In this document: positions 54,032 to 62,910 of the stretch, one piece after another
Position numbering within the stretch: the stretch's first letter is position 1
Layout of the letters: each line of letters begins with the position of its first letter
NCBI RefSeq assembly: GCF_001436505.1
Contig: NZ_AYYI01000038.1
Location: forward strand, 1 to 64,000
Direction: 5' to 3'
Source of the DNA: Loigolactobacillus rennini DSM 20253
Lineage (GTDB): Bacteria; Bacillota; Bacilli; Lactobacillales; Lactobacillaceae
DNA length: 64,000 bases
The notes under the pieces: model-generated
Seen by the model: the letters and a program-made list of their open reading frames with translations, nothing else
Told to the model about the DNA's origin: nothing
Databases searched by the model: none
Program-made: the position numbers and the translations under genes

Positions 54032-54201
54032 CGCAAAATATAGTACAGTGATGCCTTGAGCATACTATATTTTGACGGTAGTACTTAATTTATTTATCTT
54101 ACCATTATAAATAAAATCAAAAATAATATTTTCAGACGTAAAACTGGTGCGAAACGACCGGAAAATTCATGTGCACTTCCGGTTCGCACTAATGTCCTAA
54201 T
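54032..54201 (-). promoter_or_regulatory. CRISPR leader
   Basis: The 170-bp AT-rich stretch between the cas3 stop and the first repeat holds three things. A bulged inverted repeat (54147-54189) lies right after cas3. A perfect TATAAT (54104-54109, minus) is the likely array promoter -10. A perfect 12-bp inverted repeat (54034-54045 with 54063-54074) lies two bases from the first repeat. Confidence 0.75.
54104..54109 (-). promoter_or_regulatory. -10 box of the CRISPR array promoter
   Basis: TATAAT on the minus strand about 73 bp before the first repeat. The -35 region is only A/T-rich. Confidence 0.45.
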
Positions 54202-56667
54202 TTAATACGCTAATAAATCTAATTTCCCCTTTCCCAAACCATAATCCTCACTATAAGCGCCTGCTTCAGCAACATAAATATCCTGCTCTGGATAATATTT
54301 AATACTCCCTGAAGCATACAATTGTCCTAATTGACTATTGGCATTTTTAAGATCGCCGTAAACAGAAACGCAATATTGCTGTGCTTGTTTTAAAAGTTGT
54401 GAAATATCTGAAAATTTGCTTTTTTCTGACAATAATTCACTAACAAGTTTTTCACTATCTTTATCATATTGTACAATGACATCCGTGGTTTCTGAATCAA
54501 TCACTTGAAAATATTTCGCCACTGTATTCGGTGCTGTTGTTAATCGATTTGGGAAAAATTTGCGCCATTTTTGAATATAACCCGTTAGCCACTTTGAGCT
54601 GGGCTGATATTCTTCACCATTTTCTTTAGTGAATGCAATTAAAGGATAAAGTAACAAAGATTCATTATCATTTAACGTTGTTATCGGATAAGGAAGCTGA
54701 GTATTTCTAGCCATATATAAGCGCGTGAAATATTGTTTAATCACTTGATTTGACAATAAGCTATGGTGTAAATTTTCGTGCACTAAAACTTTGGTAATGT
54801 GGGCAGCTTGCTGAATAAATTTTAATGGTCCACCAATTCTTTCAACATCGCGATCCATTTGAATGAGATAAGTATGCCCCATTGTCTTTTCATTATTCCG
54901 ATTGCAACGCCCGGCTGCCTGGATAACACTATCGATTCCTGCACAGGAACGGATCACACAGGAAAAGCTCAAATCAACACCAGCTTCGATTAAATTAGTT
55001 GCAAAAACTACAATTTTCTGATTGTTATTTTCTAATTGAGTTTTGATGCTAAAAAATTTGTCCTGGCGGTTTTTGGGACACATCGCTGTTGAAAGGTGGT
55101 ACTTCAACAAATTCTCCTGTTCAGGTAATGCTTGATAAGCAGCTAAGACTGCTGCTTTAGTGTTTAAAATTACTAAAAGGCTATTGTTATCAGCGAGTTT
55201 GGTTTCAATAAATGCAATTAAATCTGGGATTGTAAATACTTTTAATTGCTCATCTTGATTTAATACTGGTGTAATTTCAACTCGTTTAAAGGCTTCTTGA
55301 GCCTGCTCAAGATCTGGTACGATTTCTTTCTTCACCGTTAAGCCATTTTGAACTTGGTCTAACGCTGGCTGCGTTGCAGTACACAACAAACTAGTGGTTC
55401 CTTGTTGGGTAAACCATTTTAATGCATCATTATTCAATTGAATGCACTTTACTGGCAATGTTTGAACTTCATCAAAAATAATCACCGAATGGACTAAACG
55501 ATGCATGTGCCGAATATTTTTGCTCCCACTACCAAAAAGTGCATTTAGATAGGCAACTTGTGAGGTTAAAATAATCGGTGCATTCCAGCTATCACGCGCA
55601 TAATAATAATTGGGGTCATAAAAATCACTTTTATCATTAGGTTCGTTACTAATATTGGAATGGTATTCTAAGATATTGTGGCTATCTTCTTTGTTGCCGT
55701 TCAAGCGTTTACGAATGACATCCGCATTTTGTTCGATAATTGTAGTGTAGGGAACCACATAGACGATTCGTTGGACATTTTGCGTTTTGGCTTTACGCAA
55801 AGCAAATCTCAGGCTAGACAACGTTTTCCCACCACCTGTTGGAACAGACAGTGAATAAATTCCTGCTGTGTCGTTTGCAGCACGATAACAAGCATCTGAC
55901 ATTTCTTGCCGTAGTTGGTTGAGTCGTTTAGTCTTTGGATTGCGCTGCTGTTGATTTTCGACAATTTGCTGTTTAACAGCTGCCTCATCAACCGCATCAT
56001 AATTCGCTAAAATTGCAGCGGTATCTTCTTGATGATCGCCCGCATAGCCTTCTTCAAAATCAGCGGTATCTGTATGATCCGCGTCAATCAGCACACTTAA
56101 AACAAAACGTAAGTAAAATGTTTGGTCCTTAATTAGTTTAGCAGTTGTTAACGACTGGATTTCGGAAATTGCTTGCTGATAATAAGTCGTAAAGTCACTT
56201 TGCTTAAAATCTGCAAAAAAAGGCGTCCAATCCTGCTCATACTGTTGTTTATACCTAGGATCATCCTGCAGCTTTGCTAAACGTTTGCTAAAAGGTGCTG
56301 CCCCATTAGGACCGACAAAATCCAGAATGCCTTTTGGATTATGGTGCGCCATGATGGCATTGCCCACTAGCTCAGTTAACAGTTGCGCTGCATCATGGTC
56401 GACTTGCCCGTCATATTCAGCTAAATAAATTGCCCCAGCAGTCGAATGATCGATTGAGCCACGTTTGGCATTTGAAATGCCTTTGATATAACGCTGAAAA
56501 TCCTGGTTATATTTGCCAACGTCGTGAAGCCAGCCGGCTAACCCACAAACGTGAGTTAGCTGGCAATCAGCACCCCATTTTTCACACAGTTGGCGAACGT
56601 TTAATAAATGACTGTTAAGTGATTGTTCCCGGCCATCATCTTGACTAATATGTGCTAAATAAGTCAT
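54202..56667 (-). CDS. cas3: Cas3 nuclease-helicase (type I-C)
   Basis: An 821-aa single-chain Cas3 with an N-terminal HD nuclease domain (H20, HD at 48-49 in WLHDVGKYNQDF, DHS near 73) and an SF2 helicase. Walker A is SVPTGGGKTLSSL (about 270-282), the Walker B variant is DEVQTL near 396, and motif VI is QAAGRCNRN near 585. It degrades DNA marked by Cascade. TGAGGCG lies 4-6 nt before the ATG at 56667. It is the last effector gene here, whereas in the usual I-C order it comes first. Confidence 0.96.
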   Translation of the reverse strand: MTYLAHISQDDGREQSLNSHLLNVRQLCEKWGADCQLTHVCGLAGWLHDVGKYNQDFQRYIKGISNAKRGSIDHSTAGAIYLAEYDGQVDHDAAQLLTELVGNAIMAHHNPKGILDFVGPNGAAPFSKRLAKLQDDPRYKQQYEQDWTPFFADFKQSDFTTYYQQAISEIQSLTTAKLIKDQTFYLRFVLSVLIDADHTDTADFEEGYAGDHQEDTAAILANYDAVDEAAVKQQIVENQQQRNPKTKRLNQLRQEMSDACYRAANDTAGIYSLSVPTGGGKTLSSLRFALRKAKTQNVQRIVYVVPYTTIIEQNADVIRKRLNGNKEDSHNILEYHSNISNEPNDKSDFYDPNYYYARDSWNAPIILTSQVAYLNALFGSGSKNIRHMHRLVHSVIIFDEVQTLPVKCIQLNNDALKWFTQQGTTSLLCTATQPALDQVQNGLTVKKEIVPDLEQAQEAFKRVEITPVLNQDEQLKVFTIPDLIAFIETKLADNNSLLVILNTKAAVLAAYQALPEQENLLKYHLSTAMCPKNRQDKFFSIKTQLENNNQKIVVFATNLIEAGVDLSFSCVIRSCAGIDSVIQAAGRCNRNNEKTMGHTYLIQMDRDVERIGGPLKFIQQAAHITKVLVHENLHHSLLSNQVIKQYFTRLYMARNTQLPYPITTLNDNESLLLYPLIAFTKENGEEYQPSSKWLTGYIQKWRKFFPNRLTTAPNTVAKYFQVIDSETTDVIVQYDKDSEKLVSELLSEKSKFSDISQLLKQAQQYCVSVYGDLKNANSQLGQLYASGSIKYYPEQDIYVAEAGAYSEDYGLGKGKLDLLAY

Positions 56668-56679
56668 TTTACGCCTCAA

Positions 56680-57576
56680 TTAATAACCCGTGATAACATC
56701 ACAATGAATGCCAGTTGTATCTTCAGGTTGTTTAACGTTAACTTTTATTTGATCAAATTTAGTGGCATCAGCGGGCATGTCGACCGTAGTCAGATCATGA
56801 ACTAAATAAGGCGCCAATTTTCCCATTTTCGATTCGTGCTCCCACCAAACTAATTTCAAAACTGCCATAGAACCTTCTGGGCGTGCTGAAGAACTATCGT
56901 TAACAAATAAAGTCCGTAGTGCTTCTTTTAATGCAGCTGCGTCAGCTACTGTAAACCCAGTTTTTTGAGCTTGTTCAACATTGATACTGCCATTAAATTT
57001 ATAAGCCATAAATGGTACTGCAGCCTTAGTTCCCATAGTGTCACTGGCCTTGCCGTCTTTTTTTTCTAGATTAATTGATTTCGTAATCTGTTCTTCTTTA
57101 ATGGTGACTGGTTTAACACTATAAGCAGATTGAATGGAAACCGGACCACGAATACCAATAGATACCCCATCTAAGCCATCTTTTAATTTAGACGAACTAA
57201 ACGGCATAACTTGGCCAAAAGCACGGACATCTAACCAGCTTTGGCATGCAGCATTATAAAATGCGTCACGCCAGTTTGCCGTTTTATCTTTTTGCAATGC
57301 AATAGCTTCATTAACCGCATCACTTTGCTTAACGCGATCACGAATATTCATTAAGCCATCTGTGACTCGCTCTTGCATTAAAACTAAAACTGACTTGCCC
57401 ATATCTTGCCAACGGTTGCGAATTTTACGCTTAAGCGCAACGTCCGTAATTTCACCATACCCATCCGCATTGACTCGCGGCCGGTTACCATCTAACGGAT
57501 CACCATTAGGATTGGCATTTTTAACACCAACTACTACTGAAAAATCAATTTTATGATCTAGAACTTTTTCATCCAT
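56680..57576 (-). CDS. cas7: Cas7c (Csd2) Cascade backbone protein
   Basis: A 298-aa Cas7/Csd2-family protein (DFSVVVGVKNANPNGDPLDG and RPRVNADGYGEITDVALKRK are its N-terminal signatures). Several copies coat the crRNA in the I-C Cascade. It begins 11 bp after the cas8c stop and ends just before cas3. Confidence 0.96.
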   Translation of the reverse strand: MDEKVLDHKIDFSVVVGVKNANPNGDPLDGNRPRVNADGYGEITDVALKRKIRNRWQDMGKSVLVLMQERVTDGLMNIRDRVKQSDAVNEAIALQKDKTANWRDAFYNAACQSWLDVRAFGQVMPFSSSKLKDGLDGVSIGIRGPVSIQSAYSVKPVTIKEEQITKSINLEKKDGKASDTMGTKAAVPFMAYKFNGSINVEQAQKTGFTVADAAALKEALRTLFVNDSSSARPEGSMAVLKLVWWEHESKMGKLAPYLVHDLTTVDMPADATKFDQIKVNVKQPEDTTGIHCDVITGY

Positions 57577-57587
57577 GTTATTTCCTC

Positions 57588-59444
57588 CTAATTATTTTCA
57601 TCGTTTTCTCTTGGTTGATGATTATCAATGTGCTGCGCCGCAAACCCGGTTAAGAATCCTGGTGCTAACGGCTCATCAGTCATTTCTTCGTCTCCTAGTT
57701 GATCCAAAATAGTCATAATTCTTTCTTGATAATAATGACGACTACCAGGTTTTAATTTATTCATGTATGACCGCATAACACTTAAATAAATCCGTTGCCA
57801 GGTGGTTGCTGGTTGTTCTGAAAAGTTTGTCATAAACCGCTGTGCAGTAGTTAAGCGACCACTGACAGCATCGTTAGCTAGGCGACGTTGATACAACGCA
57901 AAGTTTTCAGCATCGTCTGCAAGTGCCAGTAAACGGCCAAATAAATAAGAACGATCATGATTTTCTAAATTCAATGCCATATTTGTTCTACCTCCCCTAT
58001 GTTGGTAATTTTCTGCTGCGACAAAATTAAGTAAATCTTGCCGCCAAAAACCTAATTCTGAATAACCTTGTGGCTTTAATAACCGGTGGTAAAGTGCTTT
58101 TAACAAATCATTGGGTAATTTTGCAGCATTAATAATTGCAATCATCATCCGACTCAAAGAACGCTTCTTCATTGCCTCAAACCGTTTGCCGCCAGACCCT
58201 ACTAAATAGGCACTTCTAATCAATTGATTAACTGTAGGCGTATGAATCTGCTGTCCTTTTTGTGTATTCACTAAAAAGCCGCAATTCTTAACCCAAGTTT
58301 CGATATTTTTCCGAAACTGCTCTGTCGCCATCACATTATAATAAACAGTTGCCATCCGACCAGTGGTTGCCGCATCTAAAAAAATAATGTGGACCAATTG
58401 GCCATATTCAATATTTTCATTTAAGCCCAATAGACGCTGATTGTAAGAAGCCGCAATGTCTTGCCCAGTGTCACCAGCACTTTCAGCTTTCAATGCCTTT
58501 ACCTGTTCGCGCTGCTGTCCAGAGACCGCTTCACGCGCTAATTGACTGATTAAATCATTGCTAGCACCATCGCTCCAAAACAAGTAAACTCGACTATCAC
58601 TTTTTAAGCCTTGCCGTTGAATTAACCATTTTAAAGCATGAGCCATTTTTTGCGACTCTAAGTAGCCAACACTATAAAAATCATCACCTAAAAACATACC
58701 TCGATAGGTAAAGTTACTTTTATCATTAGCAGAAATCAACTTGGCCCCACTGGTTGCTGGATTAATGTTTTTTTTACTTAATTTTGTGGTGGGAACAGAT
58801 TTACCGGTTAAATAATCGATATTAACTGGCTGAGTTTTACTCAAATAGTGATTATAATAATCAGTCCACGAAGCATACATCTGTTTGTCCTGCCAAACAC
58901 TGACTGGATTATCATCGCTAACCGTAAAACGTACATAAAGGTTACCCGTTTTTTTGTTAATTTGTCCTTGATCATCTAATTTAATCACTGAAGCATTAAC
59001 TAAATCTTGAATCAAGCGTCCCTGCTGCTGGTAGTGATAAATAGTTTTCAATCGCGGTGTGGCATAACTAGAAGTTACCCACTGCTTTAAAAGTTCAATG
59101 TACGGCGGATGATATTTATTCTTTTTCTTATCATCTACAACATAGTTTGCATAGTCTCCTGCCACGTATTTAATTTTATCTTGCAATGGATGTGGTGTTG
59201 GCTTACTTGAACGATTAGCCGATTGAATGGTTGCTGGAATCACCGTATTTTCACCGCGCTTGCTTAAAAATTCAGCACTGGAAAAATTGCCCTTGTTGTC
59301 AATGGTCACCTGAATTTGAATGCTAACAGAGACATGTGAGGCAGGTAATAGTGTATAATCATTACCAAAACGATCTTGTTCAAATTTACCGATGCAAGCT
59401 TGATTATCATCGTAAACTTTAATCAAATCTTGAAAAATCGTCAC
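57588..59444 (-). CDS. cas8c: Cas8c (Csd1) Cascade large subunit
   Basis: A 618-aa Csd1-family large subunit, slightly longer than typical (about 570-600). It contains the conserved GGKRFEAMKKRSLSRMM-like helix and RSYLFGRLLALADDAE. It recognises the PAM and opens target DNA; an internal start in cas8c often makes the Cas11 small subunit in I-C systems (family knowledge, not checked here). The start is GTG at 59444, 2 bp after the cas5 stop. Confidence 0.95.
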   Translation of the reverse strand: MTIFQDLIKVYDDNQACIGKFEQDRFGNDYTLLPASHVSVSIQIQVTIDNKGNFSSAEFLSKRGENTVIPATIQSANRSSKPTPHPLQDKIKYVAGDYANYVVDDKKKNKYHPPYIELLKQWVTSSYATPRLKTIYHYQQQGRLIQDLVNASVIKLDDQGQINKKTGNLYVRFTVSDDNPVSVWQDKQMYASWTDYYNHYLSKTQPVNIDYLTGKSVPTTKLSKKNINPATSGAKLISANDKSNFTYRGMFLGDDFYSVGYLESQKMAHALKWLIQRQGLKSDSRVYLFWSDGASNDLISQLAREAVSGQQREQVKALKAESAGDTGQDIAASYNQRLLGLNENIEYGQLVHIIFLDAATTGRMATVYYNVMATEQFRKNIETWVKNCGFLVNTQKGQQIHTPTVNQLIRSAYLVGSGGKRFEAMKKRSLSRMMIAIINAAKLPNDLLKALYHRLLKPQGYSELGFWRQDLLNFVAAENYQHRGGRTNMALNLENHDRSYLFGRLLALADDAENFALYQRRLANDAVSGRLTTAQRFMTNFSEQPATTWQRIYLSVMRSYMNKLKPGSRHYYQERIMTILDQLGDEEMTDEPLAPGFLTGFAAQHIDNHQPRENDENN

Positions 59445-59446
59445 CC

Positions 59447-60172
59447 TTATTCACCTCTTTCCAACTGATCATACAACTCATCAACCGATTCAAATAAATT
59501 CTTATCATGGCCGCCAACGGCTTTGATTTTACGAATTGGCTGAACAATTTTGCACTGTTCTGGGCGTTCGAAATGAATTACACCATCTTCCATGGTTGGC
59601 GCCGTCATTCTAACAGACAACATCGGATCGCCAGTATCGCTAGGATAATTATAACCATGGACCATTAGGCCAAAATACTGTGAAGCGACTTCATCGTAAT
59701 AACCTTCACCAGTACCAAACGGTTGCGGTTTAACGTAACCTTGACATTCTCGCGTACCCAAAAAAATATCGCGCCGGCCGCCTGCTTTTAATGCACGTTT
59801 AAATATTGCAGCATGCTTATGAATGTTGCGGTCAGCAGCTAAATCTTCCCGCTGCTGGTTCCATTCAATATGACAACGCACTTGATAACGAACATCCTTC
59901 AAATAAGTATAATAAGCGAGCGTATTGTGGTTAATCGCCAAACGCTTATCAAACGGCCGGACTGCTTTAGATTCCACCTGAATCGGATTCAGCACACGTA
60001 AATCATCAATTACATAAGTAAATGTGGGCTTCCAATAAATACTTTCTGTTATCCCAATGAGGGATTGAAAAGTTGGAATCGGAAAGCTGAGTTTTTCGCC
60101 CCCGCGACTTAAAGGATCGGTAAATAAGGCATTTACGCCCCAAACTTCATATTCAAAATAATGTTCTGCCAT
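59447..60172 (-). CDS. cas5: Cas5c (Cas5d) crRNA-processing endoribonuclease
   Basis: A 241-aa Cas5d. It replaces Cas6 in I-C and cuts pre-crRNA. Catalytic residues known from the family are visible as Y46 (ITESIYWKP) and K119/H120 (RNIHKHAAIF), followed by GRRDIFLGTRECQGYV. It is the first gene of the effector operon. GAGGTGG precedes the ATG, and a terminator hairpin and a small Mor-family gene lie upstream. Confidence 0.96.
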   Translation of the reverse strand: MAEHYFEYEVWGVNALFTDPLSRGGEKLSFPIPTFQSLIGITESIYWKPTFTYVIDDLRVLNPIQVESKAVRPFDKRLAINHNTLAYYTYLKDVRYQVRCHIEWNQQREDLAADRNIHKHAAIFKRALKAGGRRDIFLGTRECQGYVKPQPFGTGEGYYDEVASQYFGLMVHGYNYPSDTGDPMLSVRMTAPTMEDGVIHFERPEQCKIVQPIRKIKAVGGHDKNLFESVDELYDQLERGE

Positions 60173-60192
60173 TTAATCACCACCTCTAATTA

Positions 60193-60219
60193 ATTATAAT
60201 AAGCACCTATTTTTGTTAA
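60193..60219 (-). promoter_or_regulatory. Possible promoter of the cas5-cas8c-cas7-cas3 operon
   Basis: A perfect TATAAT with TTAACA 15 bp upstream on the minus strand, located after the terminator at 60249-60272. The short spacer makes it weak or regulated. Confidence 0.4.
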
Positions 60220-60248
60220 TAGTAATTTGTAAAATAGCCAGTAACTGC

Positions 60249-60272
60249 AAAAAGCGCTATTTTTTAATAGCG
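60249..60272 (-). terminator. Terminator or attenuator between the mor-like gene and cas5
   Basis: A perfect 7-bp stem CGCTATT/AATAGCG with a 4-nt loop is followed by CTTTTTG on the minus strand. It ends the Mor-like transcript or attenuates readthrough into the cas genes. Confidence 0.65.
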
Positions 60273-60362
60273 TTTTCAATTTGCTTACAACATTTAGTAT
60301 ACTATACTTATAAAGTAAACTAAATTAACCATGTGGTAAAGCGTGAATTAATGGAGGCAACA

Positions 60363-60617
60363 TTACATTTTTTTAAGCTGCTCTTTCATCCAACGCTGTG
60401 AATAACCATAATATTGTGATAATTCTTTTAAGTTTGTCCCATCATAATTTTTACGAATTAACTGACTCACTGCATTGTGATCATAGAGCCGCATTGGATA
60501 CTGCACTTGTGTGCCGCGATATTCTGCATAAACTTTTTGCATTCCTGCAACCCCTACTAATTCACTTAATCGTTTATAAGATTCGTGTAATGCGGCGACA
60601 TTAATGTCATTAATCAC
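60363..60617 (-). CDS. Mor-family small transcriptional regulator
   Basis: An 84-aa protein matching the Mor (phage Mu middle operon activator) domain layout. It has an N-terminal dimerisation part (LSELVGVAGMQKVYAEYRG, then TQVQYPMRLYD) and a C-terminal helix-turn-helix (LKELSQYYGYSQRWMKEQLK). The start is GTG at 60617 with AAAGGAGG 8 nt upstream. It is in line with and just upstream of the cas operon, so it could regulate cas expression (inference). No other phage gene is nearby. Confidence 0.7.
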   Translation of the reverse strand: MINDINVAALHESYKRLSELVGVAGMQKVYAEYRGTQVQYPMRLYDHNAVSQLIRKNYDGTNLKELSQYYGYSQRWMKEQLKKM

Positions 60618-60651
60618 GATATTATCCTCCTTTCATTAATCATCTGTATTC

Positions 60652-60660
60652 ATTATATCA
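60652..60660 (-). promoter_or_regulatory. Extended -10 promoter of the mor-like gene
   Basis: TGATATAAT on the minus strand, about 35 bp before the GTG start. The -35 is poor. Confidence 0.5.
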
Positions 60661-60664
60661 TAAA

Positions 60665-60745
60665 TATAAAGAAACGAAAGAAGTATTTTTATCTGTTTAA
60701 AAAGGGAGAAAAACTCCCCTTTCAAACAGATAACTATAAAGAAAC
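60665..60745. repeat. 18-bp-stem hairpin flanked by 11-bp direct repeats
   Basis: TATAAAGAAAC occurs at 60665-60675 and 60735-60745. Between them lies a long, near-perfect inverted repeat (60691-60731). Its inner part, GGGAG/CTCCC with a T-tract on the minus strand (60699-60722), can act as the terminator of the cinA-like gene. A further CATGGC/GCCATG hairpin lies at 60758-60773. Confidence 0.5.
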
Positions 60746-60821
60746 CTTTCAATTCGCATGGCAACCGCCATGATAAAAATATGATACCACACTTATTTAG
60801 TAATCAAACGGTCATCTTACT

Positions 60822-61283
60822 TTAGCGTAAATAACTCGCTAATAATTCTAATCCTGCTTGGCAACTTTGTGCCATAATTTCCTGCGGTTCTCCAGAAAAA
60901 TGATAAGTCTTTGCCGTATCAATCGCCTGTCCAGCTAAACCAATACAAACGGTACCCACTGGTGTACCATCTAAATCGTTTGGACCCGCTGCACCAGTGA
61001 AAGCTAGTGCAAAATCAGTTGCTACAATTTTACGAGCACGTACAGCCATCTTAAGCGCAACCTGCGGACTAACGACGCCATGTTGCGCAATTAAGTGCTC
61101 CGGTACGCCTAAAATTTTAGTTTTCGCTGTGGTTGCATAAGTGATAAAACCGCCGGGATAAACTGCACTTGCCTGTGGTGTCGCTGCCAACTGGCTTTGA
61201 AAAGTACCACTGGTTAAACTTTCTGCACTGGTTAAAGTGAGCTGTCGCTTCGCTAAAAGCTGGGCTAACTGGCTAAAATCCAT
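60822..61283 (-). CDS. pncC: CinA C-terminal domain protein (nicotinamide-nucleotide amidase type)
   Basis: A 153-aa stand-alone CinA C-terminal domain with AESLTSGTFQSQLA, YPGGFITYATTAKTKILGV and AFTGAAGPN. The family deamidates nicotinamide mononucleotide to nicotinic acid mononucleotide. GGGAGTGG lies 5 nt before the ATG at 61283; upstream in-frame ATGs lack a better site. It ends about 200 bp upstream of the mor-like gene. Confidence 0.85.
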   Translation of the reverse strand: MDFSQLAQLLAKRQLTLTSAESLTSGTFQSQLAATPQASAVYPGGFITYATTAKTKILGVPEHLIAQHGVVSPQVALKMAVRARKIVATDFALAFTGAAGPNDLDGTPVGTVCIGLAGQAIDTAKTYHFSGEPQEIMAQSCQAGLELLASYLR

Positions 61284-61353
61284 TTTATCCACTCCCATAT
61301 TTTTCACCAGCATAGCAAACTTAGTCATCCGAGCAAACTAATATGCAAACAAC

Positions 61354-61396
61354 TAAAAAAGCAGTGTCAATCAGTTAATTGCTGATTCACGCTGCT
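61354..61396 (-). terminator. Terminator after the DASS transporter gene
   Basis: Arms 61361-61374 and 61382-61395 form an interrupted stem with a CTGAT/ATCAG core, followed by six T residues on the minus strand. Confidence 0.75.
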
Positions 61397-61403
61397 TATT
61401 TCA

Positions 61404-62780
61404 TTACATTAAGCCTAGTAAATGGAACCAAGCGGTCATTACCAACGCAACAATAAACATCACACCAGTTAACGGAATCCCTAAGCGCATGACTTCTTTT
61501 TGACTATAACCACCAGTATCTGGCTCATTACCAACTAAAATTGCCAAGTTGTGAAACGGTAAAATATAATGAAGGTTTACAACTGAAAAAATAATTAGCG
61601 ACACAGCTAATGGACTAACACCTAATTGTGCTGTTGCTGCAACCAATGCAGGAATCGTTACTCCCATTACTGCAATAACAGAGCCCATAAACATATGAAT
61701 AAAAATTGCAAATACAGTAATTAGTAAAGCTAATAAATAAATATTGTGTGGCATTGATGCAGGTAAAATCACCTTAGCAATCCAACGGTTCATTCCAGTA
61801 CTAGCACCAACATCACCAATAGCAATTGCAGATGTCAAAAATACTAAGACATTAACTGGAACGCCACGCCATGATTTAGCAGTTAACACCTCGCCAATAA
61901 CTGGTAAACTCATTAATAAGGCGACTAACAATGTGATCCAGCCAACATCAATTCCTGTTAGCCCGCTAGTTAGCCACAAAATAATGGCAATGACCAACCA
62001 AATGATGGTTCGGATTTCCTTTTCTGATAGTTTGCCTAAAGCCTGTTGCTTTTCTTTTAATACAGCAAAATCAATTGAAACCGGCTTTGTCGGTTTAAAT
62101 AATAGCATAAATAACAACATGGTGATAATTGCAGCAATGATCATCGGCACACCCATATAGATGAAATACTGAATAAAGGTTGTCTTCACTCCTGAATCAG
62201 CAACTGCCAATGGATTCAAAGTGGAGTCACCAGTTAAAAAGACGCCGGATAAAGGACATGCAGCCGCAAAAACGGCTAAACCAATTTTAGACCGGTCAAC
62301 TTGTGGCATGTGTGCACTTTTAGCAACAACTCCCATTACTGACATAATCAGAAAAGCTCGCGGCCATGGATGAGGAATCAACAAAGCCAAAATTAACGTC
62401 AAAATAAAAATCGAAATAATGATCCCATTCCACGAACGGACAAATTTTATAATGAAGGCATACGCAATCCGCTCGCCAAAACCAGAATCACGAACCGCAC
62501 CCGCAATCAAATAAGCCCCGATGACTAACCACATAATTGAGCCTGTCCAAGATGATGAAAATACCTGCACTGGTGTTGCAACATTTAGTACGATGAGCAA
62601 CATGAGATAAACACCACCAACATAAGCGGGTTGTGCGATCTGAAAGGCCCACCAGACAACCGTCATCAAAGTTAAAGCAAGATCAAGCTTCCCAGCATGC
62701 GATAAACCAGTTAAAGGCAGTAAATCCACAATCGCAAAAACGATCAGCCCGCTGATAAAGCCAATGACTTTTTTGTTCAC
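61404..62780 (-). CDS. DASS-family anion (dicarboxylate) transporter
   Basis: A 458-aa polytopic membrane protein of the divalent anion:Na+ symporter/SLC13 family with about 11-12 transmembrane segments. It contains LTGDSTLNPLAVADSG and a matching C-terminal repeat region (FMGSVIAVMGVTIPAL). Substrates are usually di- or tricarboxylates or related acids. The start is GTG at 62780 with GGAGGT upstream. It follows a UbiD-type decarboxylase, so it may import that enzyme's carboxylic substrate (inference). Confidence 0.85.
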   Translation of the reverse strand: MNKKVIGFISGLIVFAIVDLLPLTGLSHAGKLDLALTLMTVVWWAFQIAQPAYVGGVYLMLLIVLNVATPVQVFSSSWTGSIMWLVIGAYLIAGAVRDSGFGERIAYAFIIKFVRSWNGIIISIFILTLILALLIPHPWPRAFLIMSVMGVVAKSAHMPQVDRSKIGLAVFAAACPLSGVFLTGDSTLNPLAVADSGVKTTFIQYFIYMGVPMIIAAIITMLLFMLLFKPTKPVSIDFAVLKEKQQALGKLSEKEIRTIIWLVIAIILWLTSGLTGIDVGWITLLVALLMSLPVIGEVLTAKSWRGVPVNVLVFLTSAIAIGDVGASTGMNRWIAKVILPASMPHNIYLLALLITVFAIFIHMFMGSVIAVMGVTIPALVAATAQLGVSPLAVSLIIFSVVNLHYILPFHNLAILVGNEPDTGGYSQKEVMRLGIPLTGVMFIVALVMTAWFHLLGLM

Positions 62781-62859
62781 ACTAAATTACCTCCAAACAT
62801 ACTGTTTTTTAAATTTATCTTCACTGTTTGAATTGAATTTTTTATTAAAATAAGGCAAT

Positions 62860-62900
62860 AAAAAACCGCAAGCCCGTATAAACGGTCTACGAACTTCCGG
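62860..62900 (-). terminator. Terminator after the ubiD-like gene
   Basis: Outer arms 62866-62872 and 62894-62900 (one mismatch) and an inner CCGT/ACGG stem, followed by TTTTTT on the minus strand. Confidence 0.6.
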
Positions 62901-62910
62901 CACTAAAACT

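Noticed and set aside
60363-60617. Anti-CRISPR protein next to the cas operon
   Set aside because: The sequence shows a recognisable Mor-type helix-turn-helix protein with its own promoter, which a regulator explains.
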